Below, one piece after another: positions 60,160 through 64,000 of a DNA stretch of 64,000 bases. A program made the position numbers and the translations under genes. Origin of the DNA: Unio delphinus (lineage: Eukaryota; Mollusca; Bivalvia; Unionida; Unionidae); contig JAQISU010000179.1 in NCBI GenBank assembly GCA_029339505.1, positions 15,624,001 to 15,688,000 on the forward strand. Direction: 5' to 3'. How positions within the stretch are numbered: the first letter of the stretch is position 1; the number at the start of each line of letters is the position of its first letter. The notes below the pieces were generated by a model. The model made no database searches, was not told the origin of the DNA, and saw only the letters and a list, made by a program, of their open reading frames with translations.

Positions 60160-61197
60160 TCTCGACATCGGTATCACTTCCGGTTCAGTTACAGGATTGA
60201 CACAAGTTTATAGATTGCTGTCATACAGTACATTAGATCGACACCATTTTCATTTAAGACCAACTTCTTACTCATTATATAAAGTCATATAGTGAAAACC
60301 GAATTTTTATCTGAATATCCTACCGTAAGAGGTACCATCTGGATTATAACCAACCAAACATCGTGAGAAATCGTCTATAGAAAACCCATGTCAATATGAT
60401 TATAAGCGTAGGAAGAACAGTGAAAGCACGTTTTTAACAGGACTAGACAATTAGATAATGTCTGTAAATGAAAACCCCTTCATTCATATTGTTATTATAA
60501 CACTCATCTTACGACAGTGTCTGACTCACAAGTAATCATAAAATATACATGCACACATGCATACATTGTATTAAAACATACGTAAGATATACAAATAAAT
60601 GTTGGAGAAAGGAAATCGGTGAAGTATACGAGATAGGTATCTCAAGTTGTTTGGGATTTAGCATAATCAAAAAGAGAAATATGTGCAAAACACTCCAAGA
60701 AAGAAAAGAGTTGATATATGTTAATATGATTCAAAATGATATTTATTAACATTATTGCAAAATATGTAATATGTGCTTTGTAAGGAGTCGTTTTGTATGG
60801 GGATCATTGATATATTGTGGACCCATGTCATTAAAATATTTATATGTCAAATAGCTTTAAAATACATTACACCATAATTAAAACGCATCCACTACAAATT
60901 AACGAATAAATGACAGAATAGTTAGGGTTTTAATAATTATAGCGGTTAGCGATTAGAATTGAATTATCTGATAAAGATGAGTGGTTTTGCCATTCCTACT
61001 TATCGTGCTTTCATAATCAAACATAGGCAATACATATCCATTGTAAAACATTTCTGGCATATAATGTGAAACGTACAAAGACAATCTCTTGAAATAATGA
61101 TATACTGGATCATACTTCAGAACACACAAGCTTTATTCCATTTCCTCAACAAATATGTTTATATCCTTTAATTTCTTTATTCTTCGCCTTGATCAAT
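60160..61197. other. Intronic sequence, nothing recognised
   Basis: AT-rich. A short Lys/Arg-rich open frame (60549-60749) has no supporting evidence. Confidence 0.45.
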
Positions 61198-61206
61198 TTG
61201 TACTTG

Positions 61207-61466
61207 ACGGGCCCCAAGTGGCCGAGTGATCTATAGCGTTTTCCGTTACGGATCACTGCCATCTCACATCTGTCCGCGTGGGTTCGAGTATTGGGTTCGG
61301 CGAATGTGGGTAGGCATGAAAGCTTGCCCGTTGCCCGTAGCTTCTCGTGGGTCGGTGGTTCTTTCAAGTATTTTCCAGGATTCTTCCTCCGCCATTTCTA
61401 CTGGCCGCCATGTATAGCCCATCTTGTGCTGAAGAAATGGCGTTAAACCCTTACAACAACAACAAA
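61207..61466 (+). mobile_element. Full-length tRNA-derived SINE with target duplication
   Basis: The head has an A-box-like tggccgagtgatc and a B box gtgggttcgagta at 61278-61290. The body ends ggcgttaaaccc followed by a (CAA)n tail. TTGTACTTG repeats directly at both ends (61198-61206 and 61467-61475), the expected LINE-made duplication. The internal boxes would be the pol III promoter. Confidence 0.9.
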
Positions 61467-61475
61467 TTGTACTTG

Positions 61476-62662
61476 TGAATCAAGCATTGGAGTGTCCGCT
61501 TTCATTAATTGCATTTTGCTTGCATTTTGTCGGTTTTGCACTACAGCAGAACAACATCAGGGTGTTATTGTAAATTTTGTTCATGAGAAGGGATCTATCG
61601 TTCATGGCGAGTAAGGTTCTAATCCGCATAAAGATCAGGTACGTCATTTTAATTTTTTTCAGTGGATAAGGTAAAACTTAACGGGCTTGCTACTTTTCGT
61701 ATGTAGGCTACAGCAATGTTACAGCACATGCGAAATTCAGCAGGAGTAAATGCCCCACCTCCCACATCACCCTCACTCCAAAATGACGTCCATAATAAAG
61801 ATCACTTTCAGTGGTATTTATATGCAGAGTTAAATCGTTATTGTCATGGAGAATGAGCAATGGATGAAGAATAAACGAGCGAAGTATCATATATTTTGTA
61901 TGCCCTGTGTTTCTTCATCAATATTATATCACATATTAAATCAAACGCCATTCAAGAATCTAAATACATTGCCGAAATTATGTCTCCATCATTTATTGCT
62001 GCAAGACACTTATCATATATTTGTTTATGAGGCCAGTCTAGAGTGAATGCTTATCTCTGAACTCGGACCGAGTTATGTAGAAAATCGGCGAAAATGAACG
62101 ACAATGTGTTTTTCAAAAATGTTATATAAGGCTGGTAAAATTGATTTAGGACGATAATTTTCTAATAATAATAATCTATCATCTTGTTTAAATATACATA
62201 TATTTTCATACTTGTTGAAACGATTCAAGAATGATAATTTGTAACGTATCAAGACGGCAAGCTGACGTGAAAGGCCTTTGATCATTTCACTCAAACTGGA
62301 TCAAATTTTCATGAGAGACATTAAAGTAGTCGCTTATAGTTACTTTGTTTTTGATTATTCTATTTTGGAAACCTCATTTGATGACGGATCAGCAAATATT
62401 TTAGAAAACAAACGAACTGTATGTCAGAGTGCTCTCTGCCATTTTTATATACATTTGTCAAGATACAACTTTTGAAATTACAAATATCACGCATGTGTTT
62501 AAAAGCAACAGACGCAGGACCATCATATAAACTTGCTTGACCTTACAGTCCATGTGAGCTAAACATTTAGTGGATGATAATAGTAGTCTTAGACACATTA
62601 TTAACATACAGGGAGGGTATCGTAGTATAACTTAGAAAAAGTCGAGATTAGTTAACACAAAC
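61476..62662. other. Intronic sequence, nothing recognised
   Basis: A minus-strand piece at 62294-62073 reads LLLLENYRPKSILPALYNIFEKHI, which is the RT fingers motif of a LINE. A small decayed LINE scrap is therefore likely at about 62070-62230. Confidence 0.55.
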
Positions 62663-62884
62663 CTTTTGTCGGTCTGTCAAATCCCGGCGAGTAGATGGGT
62701 TTGTCCGTCTGGATGAAGAGATATCCAGTATTGTAACTGATCAGCATTCGTATTGTGTCCTCGCCATTGGACTTTCCAAGTCGTGATTTGACCACCAAAT
62801 CAACAAATCTGGGCTTAACTGCATTTTTATCATCAAGTCTCAAGTCTTCTCTTGTGACCTGTATATTCACAAGTTGTGAAGTTC
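62663..62884 (-). CDS. Complement C3/C4-like protein, exon (MG1 end, MG2 start)
   Basis: A 222-bp exon with acceptor tttttaattctag and donor gtttgt, phase 1 at both ends. It encodes a strand-rich MG1 half (VNIQVTREDLRLDD, PRFVDLVVKS) and ends GYLFIQTDKPIYSPGF. That last motif is the family signature: C3 has SGYLFIQTDKTIYTPG. It sits in the same order relative to the other exons as in vertebrate C3 and C4. The donor gtttgt is acceptable though not the strongest. Confidence 0.92.
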
Positions 62885-63063
62885 CTAGAATTAAAAATAA
62901 AGATGGATTGAAGAGCTTTCCAATTCAAAATGAAAACAGCATTACCACCATATCCACTTAAGCTTCAAAATCCGATTGCATCTATCCCTCGTTTCCTTTC
63001 ACATCACATGTAGTATGTGGAACCATATGTCTTATAAGCGTCTTCATACACCTGATGTCTTAC

Positions 63064-63156
63064 CTGAGCACATGGTTTGATGGATTCTGCTTAATTGACT
63101 TGCAAAATCTTTAACCCAAAATCTAATTCTTGGTGTCGTCGCCTGTACCGTCAATG
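63064..63156 (-). CDS. Complement C3/C4-like protein, exon (MG1)
   Basis: A 93-bp exon with acceptor gtccggcag and donor gtaaga, leaving in phase 1. It encodes LTVQATTPRIRFWVKDFASQ. C3 has 'VTVTVHDFPGKK' at this point in domain MG1. The in-frame, in-phase join to 62663-62884 supports it. The upstream exons with the signal peptide are beyond this point and not in the window that I can see. Confidence 0.78.
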
Positions 63157-63622
63157 CTGCCGGACAGTTAAAATAGATGTCACACGGTGTTTATGTAAGT
63201 TAGTAAAACATATGCATATCGGTCATGTTGAATATAATGATTCATTTTGTCAAAGTTAAATATATATGTTACCAACCAGTGGACACATTTGTTGAGCAAG
63301 TTAATATTTATGTCGCATGCCCAGGACGTACTAGCAATACAAAGGAAACATTTGATTTGTATACTAATTCATGAAAATGTAAAGTTCAGACAAACATAAC
63401 TTTGTGTTGCAATTTGCTGAATACGAAGATGACAGGTGAAGGAGCAGAATTTACAGCCTCACTCCAAGACAAAGCCTAAGGGGTAAAAATACAAAACCCG
63501 TTATAAGACGGAAAGTGCTATCACTGGATTCTGCAGGAGATTGCTTGATGATAAATCTACCAGGCAGAATTAATATTTAATACAAGTAATACTATCAAAC
63601 AGGTTAAAGAATTTTAAAAATC
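63157..63622. other. Intronic sequence upstream of the first visible exon
   Basis: No further exon of the C3-like gene recognised to the right. Confidence 0.4.
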
Positions 63623-63760
63623 GCTCCGGTAGCCTAGTGGTTAGAGCGTCCGCCGCGGATACGGGATATCGTGGGTTCGACCCTCAGCCGAGTCACACCA
63701 AAAGACTTACAAAATTGGTACTAACAGCCGCCGCATAGCAGCTGCCATCTATATTGTGTT
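63623..63760 (+). mobile_element. tRNA-derived SINE head
   Basis: The tRNA-like head has an A box (tagcctagtggttagagc) and a B box (gtgggttcgaccc at 63671-63683). It continues into gagtcacaccaaaagactta, a block shared with the SINE at 31828, so this is one family. The body then diverges and the tail is unclear. The lack of a pairing acceptor stem and the SINE body rule out a real tRNA. Confidence 0.75.
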
Positions 63761-64000
63761 AGAGAAACGTTAGAGGTGAGAGTATTATTACCTGGGCTTA
63801 CTCTGGGGACTTAATTAGGTGTTATATTGTTAAACACTCAGGTTAGAAATTAATGTAAGTAGCAAAATATTGGAATCTTGAGGTAAAACTATACATTTAG
63901 TAGATAGTGAAATGAGTCTACTTTTTCTATCATACATACTTTGCAAATCGTAACTAATCGAGTTAGTAATGTCATAATTACGAGATAGATCTGTATTAAT

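Noticed and set aside
63623..63695. Functional tRNA gene
   Set aside because: A and B boxes are present, but the stems do not pair properly and the sequence runs into a SINE body shared with 31828.

Overview
This is eukaryotic, AT-rich, intron-dominated animal DNA. The one host gene I can support is a complement C3/C4-like member of the alpha-2-macroglobulin (thioester protein) family, on the minus strand. Seven of its exons are spread over 56 kb (63156 down to 6752). Everything else is transposon-derived or simple sequence. The element mix suggests a marine invertebrate: jockey-superfamily and RTE LINEs, tRNA-headed SINEs, pogo/Tigger-like DNA elements, Ty3/gypsy elements and Polinton/Maverick pieces. 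I favour a lophotrochozoan such as a mollusc, but I cannot prove this from sequence.

Layout of the host gene (5' to 3', descending coordinates): 63064-63156 and 62663-62884 (MG1 and start of MG2), 47330-47403 and 29154-29288 (MG2), 26167-26209 (start of MG3), one exon I could not find between 26166 and 18016, 17910-18015 (MG3/MG4) and 6752-6988 (MG3/MG4 end). Every exon has AG/GT borders, and phases agree across all junctions except those next to the missing exon. The 5' end (signal peptide) and most of the protein, including any thioester site, lie outside the window.

Mobile DNA in and beyond the introns: 178-3833 LINE-A with an intact RT frame; 4497-6511 a LINE cut by a 1.4 kb TA-flanked DNA element; 9136-11234 a decayed Polinton-like gene cluster; 12163-14265 a large inverted repeat; 16029-17436, 27842-28300 and 30021-31819 pogo-like elements; 19113-19562 an RTE tail; 24180-25738 a second LINE-A-type copy; 33748-40457 a complete, very young gypsy-type LTR element; 47132-47295 a hAT-like MITE; 52248-53354 a gag-only LTR element; 56616-58757 a Polinton/Maverick segment with an open packaging-ATPase gene; 59030-60145 a TIR element; SINEs at 31828, 61207 and 63623.

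The most notable object is the LTR element at 33748-40457. Its LTRs (1646 and 1658 bp) differ, by my reading, only by one 12-bp tandem unit. It has a 5-bp target duplication, a primer-binding site and a polypurine tract. Its single open frame encodes Gag, aspartic protease and integrase with no reverse transcriptase or RNase H between them. Next in interest are the two Polinton-like remnants, which keep virus-style overlapping gene order inside an immune-gene locus.
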